64,000 nucleotides of DNA from NCBI GenBank assembly GCA_951812665.1, contig CATOST010000028.1, positions 1 to 64,000 of the forward strand, given 5' to 3'. The notes beneath the pieces are model-generated. The model was not told the DNA's origin. It made no database searches and saw only the letters and a list, made by a program, of their open reading frames with translations. Position numbers and translations under genes: made by a program. Source of the DNA: an uncultured Acidobacteriota bacterium (GTDB lineage: Bacteria; Acidobacteriota; UBA6911; RPQK01; JAJDTT01). Shown here in pieces: positions 26,901 to 35,589 of the stretch; position 1 is the stretch's first letter, and each line of letters begins with the position of its first letter.

Positions 26901-29479
26901 CTCTTGAGCCCTTTCGTCCAACTGACGAAACCAGCGACAGCAGGAATACAAAGCGTGGCGTTCTCTTGGGCCCAGAAATTCTCCAGGTTCGATCCGAGGA
27001 AGGAAGAGGGGACTGGTCCCGTGAGGTCATTGCCGTCGAGGACCAGGGTTTGCAGATGAGCGAGCGAGCCGAGTGCCGCCGGGATCGCCCCGGTCAGCTC
27101 ATTGTAGCCGAGACCCAGGATTCGCAGATTCGTGAGAGCACCGAGTTCCGCTGGGATCGCCCCCGTCAGCTCGTTGTAGCCGAGACCCAGGTATTCCAAG
27201 TGGGTGAGCGAGCCGAGTTCCACCGGAATCGATCCCGTCAGCTCATTGTGGTCGAGAGCCAGGTGTTCCAGATTGGAGAGCGAACCCAGTTCCGCCGGGA
27301 TCGCCCCCGTCAGCTCGTTGTGTTCGAGATCCAGGTGCCGCAAATTGGTGAGAGAACCGAGTTCCGCCGGAATCGGCCCCGTCAGCGCATTGGTGCCGAG
27401 ATCCAGGAATTCCAAGTGGGCGAGCGAGCCGAGCTCTGCCGGGATCGATCCCGTCAGCTCATTGTAGCCGAGATCCAGGTGTTCCAAGTGGGTGAGCGAG
27501 CCGAGCTCTGCCGGGATCGACCCCCTCAATCCGATCCCTGTTTTTGACAAGTACCCATCTTGTGTCACAGTCGAAACGACCAAACGCAGGCCAGTCACCC
27601 GGCCCTGGCTGTCGACCTCGACCCCGTACCAGTCCCCCAGCGGGGCGTCGGTCAACCATTTTTCGCTCTGGGTCCAATGCGGTCCGCCCAGCGTTTCGTA
27701 CAGCGTCCCCAGCGCCACTCGCTCCGAAACGGTCACCGTCACCGTGACCGACGCCGTAGCCGTCTGTCCGTCCGCTCCTGTCACCGTGATCCGGTAGGTC
27801 GTGGTCACGTTCGGCGACACCTTCCGGGTGCCCGAAGTCGGCACCACACCGATTCCCGGTTCGATCTCGGCGCTCTCCGCATTCGTGGACGACCAGCTCA
27901 GGGTGGTGCTCCGGCCCCGATCGATCGACCTCGGCGATGCCGACAGCGTCACCGTCGGAGGAGGGGCCTGGCCGCCGTCGATCCCGCTGCCCTCCGGTAT
28001 CCGAATCGCCGGTACCGCCGAAAGTGAGGAGGTTCCCTTCCCGAACCGCAACCCCAACGGGGCGAACCCGGATTCGTCCTCGGTTCGCAGGAACAGGAGG
28101 CCTCGAAAGTCCCTCAGAAATCCCATATCCACTCCGGGCACGTGGAACCATTCCGGGAGCGTGCGCGCCGCTTGGTGGAAGTCCCGCCGGGGCACGTACA
28201 CCCCGTCCAACGGGTCGTCGCCTTCCTCGTCCCGGAGTCTCAGCTCGATCCTGGATGCCACCTCCGGCTTGAAGAGGGCCAGACCCGCCCCGATCGTCTC
28301 CGATTCCTCCACGAACAGAGCGAATTCATGTCCCAGCCGGACGGGCTCGACGCCGACTTCGATCCCCGATTGGGCGTCTCGGTAGGTCAACAGTCCCCCG
28401 ACTGTGGCCGCATCGGTCTCGACCTGGATCCAACCCCGCCGAATGGCTCCAGAGCCGGTACTTCTCAAGACTCGACTGCCCAGCGCCGGAATCTCCAACG
28501 TCAAATCGGAATCGAACAGATCCCGGACCGGCTGTCCGTCCGGGTCGTAGACTTCAACCCGGACTTCTGCCGTGCCGTCCGGATCGACGTTGTTGAGCAC
28601 CAACTGCACCGACCATCCGCCTCCGTCCACGTAGTCGGGGAAGATCAGGGCCGTCTCCTGAAGTTCCTGGCTCCGGGTCCGGATCGCCGGCACCGCCGAG
28701 AGCGACGAGGTCCCCTTCCCGAACCGCAGACCGAGCGGGGCGAACGGAGAATCGTCCTCGGTCAGCAAGAACAACAGGCCGCGAAAGTCCCTCAGAAATC
28801 CGGTATCGATCCCTTCGACGTCAAACCATTCCGGGAGCGTGCGCGCCGCCTGGTGGGAATCCCTCCAGCGGACGGACTCCCCCTCCAACGGGTCGGTTCC
28901 CTCCTCGTCGCGGAGGCGAAGCTCGAGGCGGGGAGAGGTGTCTGGCTTGAAGACGGCGACTCCAGCGCCGACACTCGGCGATTCCTCGACGAACAACGCG
29001 AATTGCGGTCCCAACTCGACGGGTTTGACCCCGACTTCGACCCCCGATTGGGCGTGCCGGTAAGTCAACAATCCACTGACGGTGGCCGCATCGGCTTCGA
29101 CTTGGATCCAACCCCGCCGAATTGCCACTGAGCCGGCGCTTTTCAAGATTCGACTGCCCAGGGCCGGAATCTCGAACGTCAAATCGGAATCGAACAGATC
29201 CAGGACGGACTGTCCGTCCGGGTCGTAGACTTTCACTTGGACCGCGGCCGCGGCCTCCGGGTCGACGTTGCTGATCACCAGCTGCACCGACCATCCCGCT
29301 CCATCCACGTAGTCCGGGAAGTACAGGGTTGTCTCGACCGGTTCCTGCGTCTGACGGGGGAACGAATCATCGACCGCGGGACGAGCGGTCTCCACCCGCT
29401 CGGCGGGTCGCTGCACGGAATACAAGGCGGGCAACAGAAAGGCAACCAGAAACAGAGCCCAGATTTTCTTCACGGCCAT
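23975..29479 (-). CDS. Giant secreted leucine-rich-repeat protein with metzincin-type zinc protease motif
   Basis: 1834 residues; the start at 29479 follows GGAAGGGGGGC. Order: signal peptide 1-22 (IWALFLVAFLLPALYS); two homologous ~225-residue modules at about 45-270 and 275-495 (both contain VYDPDGQ, FDSDLT, EIPALGSR, RRGWIQVE); an Ig-like domain about 515-590 (TVTLSASPRSIDRGRSTTLS); then several plant-type LRR blocks to about 1360 with units such as LTGSIPAELGSL, each block opening with a GGxxW-x(n)-WYGV motif. Near 1588 is HELGHNLSLLH, the HExxHxxxxxH zinc signature of metzincins, followed by SDLMSYC as a possible Met-turn. Role unknown: binding by the repeats plus cell-surface proteolysis is the simplest reading. 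Confidence 0.85.
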   Translation of the reverse strand: MAVKKIWALFLVAFLLPALYSVQRPAERVETARPAVDDSFPRQTQEPVETTLYFPDYVDGAGWSVQLVISNVDPEAAAAVQVKVYDPDGQSVLDLFDSDLTFEIPALGSRILKSAGSVAIRRGWIQVEADAATVSGLLTYRHAQSGVEVGVKPVELGPQFALFVEESPSVGAGVAVFKPDTSPRLELRLRDEEGTDPLEGESVRWRDSHQAARTLPEWFDVEGIDTGFLRDFRGLLFLLTEDDSPFAPLGLRFGKGTSSLSAVPAIRTRSQELQETALIFPDYVDGGGWSVQLVLNNVDPDGTAEVRVEVYDPDGQPVRDLFDSDLTLEIPALGSRVLRSTGSGAIRRGWIQVETDAATVGGLLTYRDAQSGIEVGVEPVRLGHEFALFVEESETIGAGLALFKPEVASRIELRLRDEEGDDPLDGVYVPRRDFHQAARTLPEWFHVPGVDMGFLRDFRGLLFLRTEDESGFAPLGLRFGKGTSSLSAVPAIRIPEGSGIDGGQAPPPTVTLSASPRSIDRGRSTTLSWSSTNAESAEIEPGIGVVPTSGTRKVSPNVTTTYRITVTGADGQTATASVTVTVTVSERVALGTLYETLGGPHWTQSEKWLTDAPLGDWYGVEVDSQGRVTGLRLVVSTVTQDGYLSKTGIGLRGSIPAELGSLTHLEHLDLGYNELTGSIPAELGSLAHLEFLDLGTNALTGPIPAELGSLTNLRHLDLEHNELTGAIPAELGSLSNLEHLALDHNELTGSIPVELGSLTHLEYLGLGYNELTGAIPAELGALTNLRILGLGYNELTGAIPAALGSLAHLQTLVLDGNDLTGPVPSSFLGSNLENFWAQENATLCIPAVAGFVSWTKGLKSLSGIFCDESDRAILEALHEVSGGSGWTNSDGWRDDVLLAEWYGVRVDSLGRVTALDLRNNGLDGRLPNDLGELSQMIELRIGGNALSGRLPLSLARLSLRVFDYADTELCAPVEAGFQAWLNTLPSHEGSGVECAPLSEQDILAALYEATGGTNWARTDLWLTDAPLEDWHGVQVNGQGRVTRLSLDSNRLEGEIPPALGSLSNLEALELGQNDLEGEIPVELGSLSDLEIIGLSRNRLKGQIPGELGNLSKLWFLSFAWNRLEGRIPPALGSLSNLNRLDLRGNQLEGRIPARLGSLSHLEYLNLGNNALTGSIPAELSSLANLQTLNLGNNALTGSILAELSSLANLQTLDLGNNALTGSIPAELGSLANLQTLNLAYNELTGSVPAELGSIANLRYLDLGNNTLTGSIPAEFAGLQELREMDLTRNAGMSGALPASLTRLRRLEVLMAGETDLCVSSDARVLEWLDGVWKRRLRPCSAADPPLAYLTQAAQSREFPVPLVAGKDALLRVFVTAEGGADQGLPPVRAIFYRSGTATHEVEIPGKSHPIPGEVREGDLDASVNAEIPGGVVQPGLEMVIEIDPNGTLDAAGLGLTKRIPETGRLQVEVRAMPEFELTLIPFLWTQNPDSSILELVTSMAQDPESHESLWATRMLLPVDELDVTAHESVLSFTNDTHELLEQTRMIRAMEGASGHHVGMMSGETSGPAFGDLPGWSSVSNSDALVLAHELGHNLSLLHAPCPDPPGSDRSYPYSRGSIGVWGYDSREGGRLVPPARSDLMSYCLFQWISDYHFTNALRYRLHTAAGGRLSSLVAAPAESLLLWGGVNGGGAPFLEPAFAVEAPASLPRSTGEYEISGRSGAGDELFSLSFEMPQVADGDGRSSFAFVLPVQPDWADQLASITLSGPGGSVTLDQDTDRPVTILRNPRTGQIRGILRDRPDASRVRDDAVSALSQEPGMEVLTSRGIPDPDDWTR

Positions 29480-29858
29480 GCCCCCCTTCCGCTACTGATC
29501 CCAGTGAAGCAACCCTCTTCCGGTAAATATGGCTTCACGGGCCGGAGCATCTCTCTCGGCGATCTCTACCCACGAAGATCGCGATCCTTGTTTTTGTGGA
29601 TCACGCCGCCACACGGACCGCACCGGGGCACGGGCGTCTAGCGACCTATCTTGGCTCCTTAGTAATAAAAGACGTCCGGGAAACGAAAACCGGACAGGTC
29701 CGCCCCAGAAATAGCCGGGTGGAGGGGAGTTTTTCCCCCATCTCCCATCTTCCCGTTCCACACCGGAGGCGGCGACTGGGATCAAAATAGAGGCTGCGTC
29801 GCGGCGTTGCAACGACGCGACTGCGTCAGCGTTGTCGAAGTGGGGACGAACGAACCTC
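29480..29858. other. Intergenic region with a degenerate family A hairpin
   Basis: No gene is supported here. A decayed family A element is at about 29715-29745 (GGAGGGGAGTTTTTCCCCC), followed by CATCTTCCCGTTCC, a tail also seen at 23768-23783. Confidence 0.45.
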
Positions 29859-30062
29859 TTAACGAATCGATCTGATCAGATGCCAGGAGATGACGTGCCG
29901 ACAGGCCACGCAGTAGGGGAATTCTTCTCCTCGGCGGATCAGCTTTCTCTCCCGATGGCGGCAGTCCGATTCGTATAGACCGGGGATTTCACAACGCTCC
30001 CCGGTCTTGGCATTCGATGGATGCGGCGATTCTCTAACGACAGGATCTCCATTCGTTCTCAT
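29859..30062 (-). CDS. Small zinc-ribbon-like protein
   Basis: 67 residues from the ATG at 30062, chosen because AAGGA lies 5 nt upstream; longer forms to 30149 are open but lack a binding site. The C-terminal half reads GERCEIPGLYESDCRHR, then RRGEEFPYCVACRHVISWHL. This is the pattern of a widespread family of ~60-residue proteins in which C-x(n)-GIY-x(n)-C and FPxCxxC presumably bind one zinc. Four Cys positions are conserved in spacing. Function unknown. It stands alone, divergent from the sensor kinase gene at 30387. Confidence 0.65.
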   Translation of the reverse strand: MRTNGDPVVRESPHPSNAKTGERCEIPGLYESDCRHRERKLIRRGEEFPYCVACRHVISWHLIRSIR

Positions 30063-30386
30063 CGTTTTCCTTGGACCCATGCTTCGTAGTATCCGCCGGG
30101 ATGACGTGTGATCGTTATGCAATCGTGAGAGGTTCTCCGTAGAAAACACATCAAAATAAAGACATCCGAATCACTGGATGAATGCACACGATCAAGCATA
30201 TCGCGGGGAAGTGACAATAGTATGACAATAGGCGCTTATCTACTGACAATTCTATGAATTCTTACTCTAAGACGCTATCATTGGAGCCCGCAGAGTCCGA
30301 TGCGTCTCAAACTCGGCTCCTCCAAGGAATCGATTCATCGGGACGCCGAACCGGGGCTCGGTCCAGGATCCGGCAAGGAAAGGCGA

Positions 30387-32741
30387 ATGCAGAGTTCCGA
30401 CGAACTGAGGCGAGAGATCGAAGCGCTGCGGGAGCGCATCTCCAAGCTGAGCGCGGCCAGCCTGCGCATCAGCTCGAGCCTGGACCTCAACACCGTCCTA
30501 CGCGAGGTTGTGGAAAGCGCCCGCGAGCTCACCGGCGCTCGCTCCGGAGTCATTACGATCCTCGGAGACTCGGGACAGCCCCAGGGCTTCGTCACTTCCG
30601 GCCTGACTCCCGACGACCGCCGGCGGATGCTGGACTGGCCCGACAGGTTGCGTTTTTTCGAGCACCTTCGCGATCTTCCGGGAGCGCTTAGACTGCGGGA
30701 CCTGCGCGACTACGCCCGATCGCTCGGTTGTTCCCCGGACGTATTGCCGTCGACCACCTTCCAGGGTACGCCAATGCGTCACCAGGGCGTCCAAGTCGGC
30801 AATTTCTTTCTCGCTGGGAAGGAAGATGGCCGGGGGTTCACGGACGAGGATGAAAAGGTCCTGGTGTTGTTCGCGGCGCAGGCGGCGACTGCGATTGCGA
30901 ACGCCCGCGCCTTCCGAAACGAACAGCGGGCCCGGGCCGACTTGGAAGCCTTGGTCGACATCTCGCCTGTGGGGGTCGCGGTCTTCGATGCCAAGTCCGG
31001 CAAGGCGGTGAGTTTCAATCAGGAGGTGAATCGGATTCTCGGAGGCCTGCTCTCGCCGGGCAACGGCGTGGAAGAACTGCTGGAGGTAGTGACGTTGCGC
31101 CGCCCCGACGGATGGGAGATCTCGCTGGAGGAACTTCCCGCAGCTCAGGCAATGAGCAACGCATTGACGATCCGCGCCGAGGAGATCGTCCTCCAGGTGC
31201 CCGACGGCCGGAGTGTCACGATACTGATGAACGCTGCGCCGATCCGGTCCGAGGCCGGCACCATCGAGTCCATGGTCGTCACGATGCAGGATCTGGCTCC
31301 TCTGGAGGAGTTGGAGCGGTTGCGGGCCGAGTTCCTGGGCATGGTGAGCCACGAGCTGCGGGTCCCTCTGGCTTCCATCAGGGGCTTGGCCGTCACCGTG
31401 CTGGGTTCGTCGTCGGTTCCCGACCCGGCCGAGATGCTCCAGTTCTTCCGCATCATCGACCAGCAGGCCGAACACATGCACGGCCTGATCAGCGATCTGC
31501 TGGATGCGGGCCGCATCAAGGCGGGGACATTGTCGGTCTCCCCGGAGGCGGCGGACATGGCCGACTTGGTGGACCAAGCCAGAAACACCTTCCTGAGTGG
31601 CGGCGGCCGGCACACGATCCGCATCGACCTTCCTCCGGACCTTCCCCGGGTGATGGCCGACAAGCGGCGGATCATCCAAGTCTTGAACAATCTCTTGTCC
31701 AACGCTTCCAGGCACTCTCCCGAGTCGTCCCCCATCCGGGTCGCCGCGGCGCGGGATGGCGTCCACGTGGCGATCTCGGTCGCCGACGAAGGCCTGGGAG
31801 TGCCGCCGGAACAGTTGCCGCACCTGTTCCGAAAACACGCGCGGGTCGGCGACAATCGCGGGATCGGAGGGTCCGGCCTGGGGCTGGCCATCTGCAAGGG
31901 TCTGGTGGAGGCTCACGGCGGGCGCATCCGGGCCGAGAGTGGCGGGGTGGGTCTGGGAACGCGGTTCACCTTCACGATTCCAGTGGTCCAAGAGGCCAGC
32001 CCCGGAGCCGGGTCCGGCTTCGCCCGGAGTTCGTCCAACGCGTCTCGGGACGGCCAGGAACGAACGCGCATCCTGGTGGTGGACGACGACCCGCAGACGC
32101 TCCGGTACGTTCGTGACGCTTTGATGGGGGCAGGCTACGTGCCGCTCGTGACGGGCGACCCGCGGGAGGTCTCCCAACTCATCAAGACGAAGAAGCCCCG
32201 GCTGGTCCTGTTGGACCTGATGCTTCCCGGGACCGATGGAATCGAATTGATGGAGCGCGTCCCTGAAATGGCTCATCTGCCGGTCATCTTCATCTCCGGC
32301 TACGGCAGGGACGAGACGATCGCCAGGGCCTTGGAGGCCGGAGCCGTCGATTACATCGTCAAGCCTTTCTCGCCGACCGAGTTGACGGCAAGAGTCCGGG
32401 CCGCCCTGCGCCGGCGGGACGAGCCGCCTGAACCCTTTCTGTTGCGGGATCTGGCCATCCACTATGAGGCCCGCCGCGTGACCGTGGCCAGCCGGCCGGT
32501 GCGACTTACGGCGACCGAATACGAGCTGCTCCGAACACTCTCGGTCAACGCGGGCCGGATCCTGACGTACGATTCCCTCCTGCGCCAAGTCTGGGACCGG
32601 CGGGAATCCGGCGACAATCGGCTGGTGCACGCCTTCGTGAAGAGGCTCCGCCGCAAGCTGGGCGATGACGCGACCAGTCCTGCCTACATCTTCACCGAGC
32701 GCCAGGTCGGCTACCGCATGCCCAGACCGGGTGACCTGTGA
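30387..32741 (+). CDS. Fused sensor histidine kinase-response regulator-OmpR-type DNA-binding protein
   Basis: 784 residues from the ATG at 30387, which has AAGGAAAGGCGA upstream; an in-frame ATG at 30300 is weaker. Order: short coiled coil; GAF domain (about 25-180, LDLNTVLREVVESAREL); PAS-like domain (about 190-305); HisKA with MVSHELRVPLAS, phospho-acceptor His322; HATPase_c with NNLLSNASRHS and GSGLGLAICKGLVEAHGG; receiver domain with ILVVDDDPQT and VLLDLMLPG, Asp610; winged helix with RLTATEYELLRTLSVNAGRI and LVHAFVKRLRRKLGDD. Input, phosphotransfer and DNA binding are thus in one soluble polypeptide with no membrane segment, so the signal is probably cytoplasmic. The target genes are unknown. 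Confidence 0.92.
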   Translation: MQSSDELRREIEALRERISKLSAASLRISSSLDLNTVLREVVESARELTGARSGVITILGDSGQPQGFVTSGLTPDDRRRMLDWPDRLRFFEHLRDLPGALRLRDLRDYARSLGCSPDVLPSTTFQGTPMRHQGVQVGNFFLAGKEDGRGFTDEDEKVLVLFAAQAATAIANARAFRNEQRARADLEALVDISPVGVAVFDAKSGKAVSFNQEVNRILGGLLSPGNGVEELLEVVTLRRPDGWEISLEELPAAQAMSNALTIRAEEIVLQVPDGRSVTILMNAAPIRSEAGTIESMVVTMQDLAPLEELERLRAEFLGMVSHELRVPLASIRGLAVTVLGSSSVPDPAEMLQFFRIIDQQAEHMHGLISDLLDAGRIKAGTLSVSPEAADMADLVDQARNTFLSGGGRHTIRIDLPPDLPRVMADKRRIIQVLNNLLSNASRHSPESSPIRVAAARDGVHVAISVADEGLGVPPEQLPHLFRKHARVGDNRGIGGSGLGLAICKGLVEAHGGRIRAESGGVGLGTRFTFTIPVVQEASPGAGSGFARSSSNASRDGQERTRILVVDDDPQTLRYVRDALMGAGYVPLVTGDPREVSQLIKTKKPRLVLLDLMLPGTDGIELMERVPEMAHLPVIFISGYGRDETIARALEAGAVDYIVKPFSPTELTARVRAALRRRDEPPEPFLLRDLAIHYEARRVTVASRPVRLTATEYELLRTLSVNAGRILTYDSLLRQVWDRRESGDNRLVHAFVKRLRRKLGDDATSPAYIFTERQVGYRMPRPGDL

Positions 32742-32761
32742 GGACCCTCCGTCTGCGATGG

Positions 32762-32816
32762 GAGAAAGTAAGTGACTGTCCTCTTCTAAGTGGGAGAAGG
32801 GGATAGTTACTTTCTC
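32762..32816. repeat. Inverted pair of family B repeats forming a hairpin
   Basis: A reverse-oriented copy (32762-32787, GAGAAAGTAAGTGACTGTCC...) and a forward copy (32795-32816, AGAAGGGGATAGTTACTTTC...) are head to head. GAGAAAGTAA pairs with TTACTTTCTC and the inner parts pair apart from a 4-nt bulge. It starts 20 bp after the sensor kinase stop, so it may serve as its terminator. Confidence 0.6.
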
Positions 32817-33190
32817 TCTTGGCAGGAGAGGGTCTGATCCGCGTCTCCCAGGAGTGGTTTCCCAACACCGAAAACCCAGTATCCTCACTTCTGAGTTTCG
32901 CTGTCCTCCAGCTATTCTCGGCAGATCGTCGCCGAACTGGTTCTACAGACAACCGCGAGAAGATGCGGGATCCGGCCTCCACCTCCAAGGCGACTCCGGT
33001 GAACGTTACCCTACCTGCCGCGGGGCCAGCCACGGCCCCGGTGAAGTTGGAGTCTCCGTCCCGGTACACTTCTGGTTGGTGAACCAGTCTGTTTGGCCTG
33101 GGGCGGCCCGCGGGAGGTTCTTCCTCTATCACCGTGCCGGAATGGATGGCGCAACCCGGCCGCAACGGAAGCGACTCAGGAGGAAAGCCA
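32817..33190. other. Intergenic region
   Basis: No gene is supported. The region ends in an excellent ribosome binding site, AGGAGG at 33178-33183, that fixes the GTG start of the next gene. Confidence 0.4.
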
Positions 33191-34618
33191 GTGACGACGA
33201 AGCGACGTAACTCAATCCTCGGGCACGCAGCGCACACGCCGGTCGGCAGGTCCATGGGCTACGACGAGGCACTCTTCTCGCTGGCGCACGAGTACGCCGC
33301 AGAGTACATGGAAGCCGTCAGTGGCCGGCGGGTCACGCCTGCGCCGGAAGATGTCGAGGCGCTTCGGAACTTCGACGAGCCGATCCCGGACGAACCGGCC
33401 AAGCCGCTCGAAACACTGCGCAAGCTGCACCGTTTCGGCTCTCCGGGAACGATGGCCCAGACGGGCGGACGCTACTTCGGGTTCGTGAACGGGGGCTTGC
33501 TACCGGAGGCGCTGGCTTCGCGCTGGCTCATCGACTCGTGGGATCAGAACACCGCTCTGGAGGTGATGTCCCCGGTCGGCTCCCGGCTGGAGCAGGTGTC
33601 CCAGAAGTGGTTCGTGGACTTGCTCGGCCTGCCGCGCCAGACCGTGGCCGGGTTCACGAACGGAACTTCGGCCGCGCTGCTTTGCTGCTTGACGGCCGCG
33701 CGCCATGCGCTGCTTGAGAGGCAGGGCTGGGACGTGTCGGCGCAAGGCCTCCATGGGGCTCCCAGGATACGGGTCCTGGGGAATCGGCACAGCCACGCGG
33801 CGGTCCTTCGAGCGTTGCAGGTTCTCGGCCTGGGGACGAACCATTTCGAACCTCTTCAGACGGACGATCAGGGCAGAATCCTGCTGTCGGCCCTTCCGCA
33901 ACTCGACGAAAACACCCTCCTGCTCACACAGGCCGGGGATGTGAACTCGGGTTCGTTCGATCCCCTCCGCGAGCTTGGCGAACGGGCGCAAGAGGCCAAC
34001 GCGTGGATGCATGTCGACGGCGCATTCGGGCTTTGGGCGGCTGCATCCCGCAATACCTGTCACCTGACGGATGGCGTGGAACTCGCCAACTCCTGGTCCG
34101 TCGATGCCCACAAGACGCTGAACGGACCGTACGAATGCGGTATCGCCCTTTGTCGGGAACGGGATGTCCTGGTGAAGGCTTTGAAGACGGACGCGTCCTA
34201 TTTCACGTCAGGCGAGAAGCGCGACGGGATGGCGTTTACGCTCGACATGTCGCGTCGCGCCCGCGGAGCGGAGTTGTGGGCAACCCTGCACACGCTGGGC
34301 CGCTCGGGCGTCGAGGCCCTCGTCGACCACTTGTGCGGCATGGCGCGCCGCCTGAGCCGAACCCTTCGGGAGCTGGGATTCGTCGTACCCAACGATGTGG
34401 TCTTCAACCAGGTCATGGTGAAGACGAGCGATGGCTCCGACCTCGGTGCGATCATGGGTGAACTCCAACGGTCCGGTGAGTGCTGGTGCGGAGGCTCCCG
34501 CTGGCTGGGCGAGCCCGTCATCCGGGTGAGCATCTGCTCCCACGCCACCACCGAAGCCGATATCGACCGTGCGGCCGCCGCGTTCGACGCCGCGCGTCGC
34601 CGGGTCGTGGAATCGTGA
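33191..34618 (+). CDS. Pyridoxal-phosphate-dependent group II decarboxylase family protein
   Basis: 475 residues from a GTG start at 33191, 7 nt after AGGAGG; earlier in-frame starts lack a binding site. The fold-type I PLP signature is present: TNGTSAALLCCLTAARHAL (cofactor phosphate region), HVDGAFGLWAAAS and SVDAHKTLN with the Schiff-base Lys at residue 308. The family includes glutamate, aromatic amino acid and sulfinoalanine decarboxylases. The opening FDEPIPDEPAKPLETLRKLH and GGRYFGFVNGG segments fit the bacterial branch acting on amino acids. The substrate is not determinable. Lone gene, soluble cytoplasmic enzyme. Confidence 0.9.
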   Translation: MTTKRRNSILGHAAHTPVGRSMGYDEALFSLAHEYAAEYMEAVSGRRVTPAPEDVEALRNFDEPIPDEPAKPLETLRKLHRFGSPGTMAQTGGRYFGFVNGGLLPEALASRWLIDSWDQNTALEVMSPVGSRLEQVSQKWFVDLLGLPRQTVAGFTNGTSAALLCCLTAARHALLERQGWDVSAQGLHGAPRIRVLGNRHSHAAVLRALQVLGLGTNHFEPLQTDDQGRILLSALPQLDENTLLLTQAGDVNSGSFDPLRELGERAQEANAWMHVDGAFGLWAAASRNTCHLTDGVELANSWSVDAHKTLNGPYECGIALCRERDVLVKALKTDASYFTSGEKRDGMAFTLDMSRRARGAELWATLHTLGRSGVEALVDHLCGMARRLSRTLRELGFVVPNDVVFNQVMVKTSDGSDLGAIMGELQRSGECWCGGSRWLGEPVIRVSICSHATTEADIDRAAAAFDAARRRVVES

Positions 34619-34715
34619 TGGACGCTGCCGGTTTATCGCGAGCGGCATTGCGGGCCCAGCGCCACGTGGAGGATCCTGAGATGGCTTCCCGTCTGGTTCC
34701 GGAGAGAAGCGGAGC

Positions 34716-34743
34716 GGGAGAAGGGGACAGTCACCTTCTCTCC
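34716..34743. repeat. Family B dispersed repeat, canonical copy
   Basis: GGGAGAAGGGGACAGTCACC followed by TTCTCTCC. The arms GAGAAGG and CCTTCTC pair perfectly around the core GGACAGTCA. It is placed in the 139-bp gap between the convergent decarboxylase and methyltransferase genes, 15 bp from the methyltransferase stop. Confidence 0.7.
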
Positions 34744-34757
34744 TGCGAGCACCCCCC

Positions 34758-35471
34758 TCATCTTGAGGCAGCATCCCTGGTTCCCATGATCAACACAGTC
34801 CGTATCGGCAACAGGAAGTCTCCCCCCGCCCGCCTGATGTTCAAGGCCTCCAGGAATGAACTCGGGGCCTTCTGCAGACGAGCTCGGATCTCCGTTTCCG
34901 CCTCTGTTCCAGAGGATGCTATCTCGCACCACCTGTGTACGGTCTGCCCCTGAGGTCGCTCCGATAATCCATCCTTCAACACTTCCACCTTCAGCCCTCT
35001 GCTTTCGAATATGGATCTCCACCTCGCGGCCGTGTAGCTCCGAACGTGGGTTGGATCGTGAAGAAGTTCCAGCTTGTGGTTAAACTCGTCAACTTCAGCG
35101 TTTTCGTGTCCTTCGAGATCGATAATCGCTACCCTCCCGCCGATCTTCGTGAGCCGAACGATTTCTGCCACCGCGCGATACACATCATCGAAATGGTGGG
35201 GGGCCAGCCGCGATACAACCAAGTCGAACTGGCGTCCCCGCAGGGGAATCGATTCAGCGTACGCCTCGACAGTCTCCACCTCGACCCCCCGCTCCGCTGC
35301 CAATCGTCGAAAGGCGTCCAACATGCTGGGGGCAGGGTCAACTCCTACGAGTCTCCCGGCACAGGTGGCAAAGGACAGCGCCAGGTGGCCAGCGCCACAC
35401 GCGACGTCACATACGGATACCCCAGGCTCCGGATTCACGAGCTGATGAAGAAGCCTGATCGTTGGGCTCAT
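34758..35471 (-). CDS. Class I SAM-dependent methyltransferase (UbiE-like), start lost next to IS element
   Basis: 237 residues from the first ATG. Motif I is CDVACGAGHLALSF, the acidic loop GVDPAPSMLDAF, and motif post-I IPLRGRQFDLVVSRLAPHHF, as in the Methyltransf_11 group. The coding frame continues upstream of this ATG to at least 35561 with typical family residues (ERFDKIADNYATSEVH), yet no ATG, GTG or TTG is in frame before the TGA at 35574-35576, just outside the IS1634-like element. The native start was therefore probably separated by the insertion; the remaining ATG would omit the first SAM-binding helix. The substrate is unknown; it may no longer be functional. Confidence 0.7.
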   Translation of the reverse strand: MSPTIRLLHQLVNPEPGVSVCDVACGAGHLALSFATCAGRLVGVDPAPSMLDAFRRLAAERGVEVETVEAYAESIPLRGRQFDLVVSRLAPHHFDDVYRAVAEIVRLTKIGGRVAIIDLEGHENAEVDEFNHKLELLHDPTHVRSYTAARWRSIFESRGLKVEVLKDGLSERPQGQTVHRWCEIASSGTEAETEIRARLQKAPSSFLEALNIRRAGGDFLLPIRTVLIMGTRDAASR

Positions 35472-35589
35472 GGAGTGGACTTCGCTCGTCGCGTAGTTGT
35501 CAGCAATTTTATCGAAGCGTTCACGCGATTCGTTAGTCTGAACTTCCAGCCTGTCTGATCCAATTTTGATTCCAAGTCATTGATTCGAA

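Noticed and set aside
30498..32888. 796-codon minus-strand frame opposite the sensor kinase
   Set aside because: Purely the complement of a gene with complete kinase, receiver and winged-helix motifs.
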